This document shows positions 63,428 through 64,000 of a stretch of 64,000 bases of DNA, one piece after another; the stretch's first letter is position 1, and each line of letters starts with the position of its first letter. The position numbers and the translations under genes were made by a program. The notes under the pieces were generated by a model. The model saw nothing but the letters and a program-made list of their open reading frames with translations. It did not search any database and was not told the DNA's origin. Source of the DNA: Paramecium sonneborni (Eukaryota; Ciliophora; Oligohymenophorea; Peniculida; Parameciidae); the NCBI GenBank assembly GCA_905182985.1, contig CAJJDN010000100.1, positions 11,533-75,532 on the forward strand, read 5' to 3'.

Positions 63428-64000
63428 TAAATGTATGGGAGTTATAACTAATTTTTGAAAAATAAACATAATATTTCTTTAGACTTTTAATATTTTATTT
63501 TATTCCCTAATTCCATTTGGATTTAGATTTTATACTTATATTCCTCCTTGAGCATCACAAACGTTTATTTTTGTTATCTAATCTCTATATAAATAAAAAA
63601 TATAAATTTATTTTAGATACCATATGTTCTTAGGATATTTAAAATTAAATTTTGAATCTAATTCTTGAAAATATTTCTTTTGGAATGTTTATAGATATTT
63701 ATGATTTCATTTAAGTTATGATAAAATTTTGCTGAAATGAATTTAATAAACTTCTATTATTATAAATCGTGATATTAATTATGATTATCCCTGTTTAAGA
63801 AGCATAGTTTCGATCAATATAAAAGAAAGCTCGTAATTATTCTTATGTTTGCTCATTGAATATCATTATGATTATCACTTGGATAATTCAACTTCTTTAA
63901 AATAATATGATTACTTTTAATCCATAATTGTAATTTAATACATTTGAGTATAAATTCTTAGAAGAAAACTCTATCAAAGAATCTGAATGGTGTTTTTCAT
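63428..64000 (+). repeat. second copy of the contig-overlap duplication, cut by the window end
   Basis: Repeats 62303-62875, including the intergenic spacer and a second appearance of the WD40 start codon at 63907. The reading after the window should continue the WD40 gene; the first copy is best treated as redundant. Confidence 0.88.

Noticed and set aside
1..64000. Bacterial, mitochondrial or standard-code DNA
   Set aside because: Conserved motifs such as the P450 haem loop and WD40 blades read through only when TAA and TAG are Gln, and introns are present.

Overview
This is nuclear DNA from a ciliate that reads TAA and TAG as glutamine and uses TGA as the only stop. The clearest proof is the cytochrome P450 at 28.7-30.2 kb, whose haem signature FSTGKRNCIGQ falls into place only with TAA as Gln. 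Introns of 21-37 nt, starting GTA (rarely GTT) and usually ending TAG, are frequent. Together these point to Paramecium or a close oligohymenophorean relative; the species cannot be told from the sequence. The DNA is very AT-rich, and long stretches without intact genes make it sparser than a typical compact Paramecium macronuclear chromosome. It may be a subtelomeric or otherwise fast-changing region, or germline-derived sequence.

Left arm (1-23 kb). Three members of a GGG-x-Y / G-x-W repeat family (MORN-like) lie at 1.25 kb, 8.8-10.75 kb (+) and 18.2-20.4 kb (-). They are mixed with a membrane protein (3.57-5.09 kb, -), a cysteine-rich DUF4215-type membrane protein (11.5-15.0 kb, -) and many broken gene remnants: two WD40 pieces, a dynein heavy chain C-terminus and several unrecognised ones.

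Middle (23.5-30.2 kb). A CCCH-like zinc finger + von Willebrand A + alpha-kinase protein is interrupted by an assembly artefact (one N followed by an exact 1137-bp repeat). An intact cytochrome P450 with one 24-nt intron follows.

Right arm (32-64 kb). Two giant tandem paralogues (2915 and 2968 aa, 56 bp apart) encode secreted/membrane proteins with cysteine-rich modules, an Asn/Ser/Ile-rich probable beta-helix and a multi-pass membrane C-terminus. Next comes an intronless 3474-aa NACHT - pentapeptide-like - WD40 protein (NLR/STAND type), then the start of another WD40 gene, cut by a second N followed by another repeat of upstream sequence.

The intact genes are mostly surface proteins, signalling proteins and repeat proteins of large, fast-evolving ciliate families; no operon-like or metabolic grouping is evident. 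Intron predictions are supported because each spliced model is an exact multiple of three and restores conserved repeat phases. No rRNA, CRISPR array or telomeric repeat was seen. I did not attempt a systematic tRNA search.
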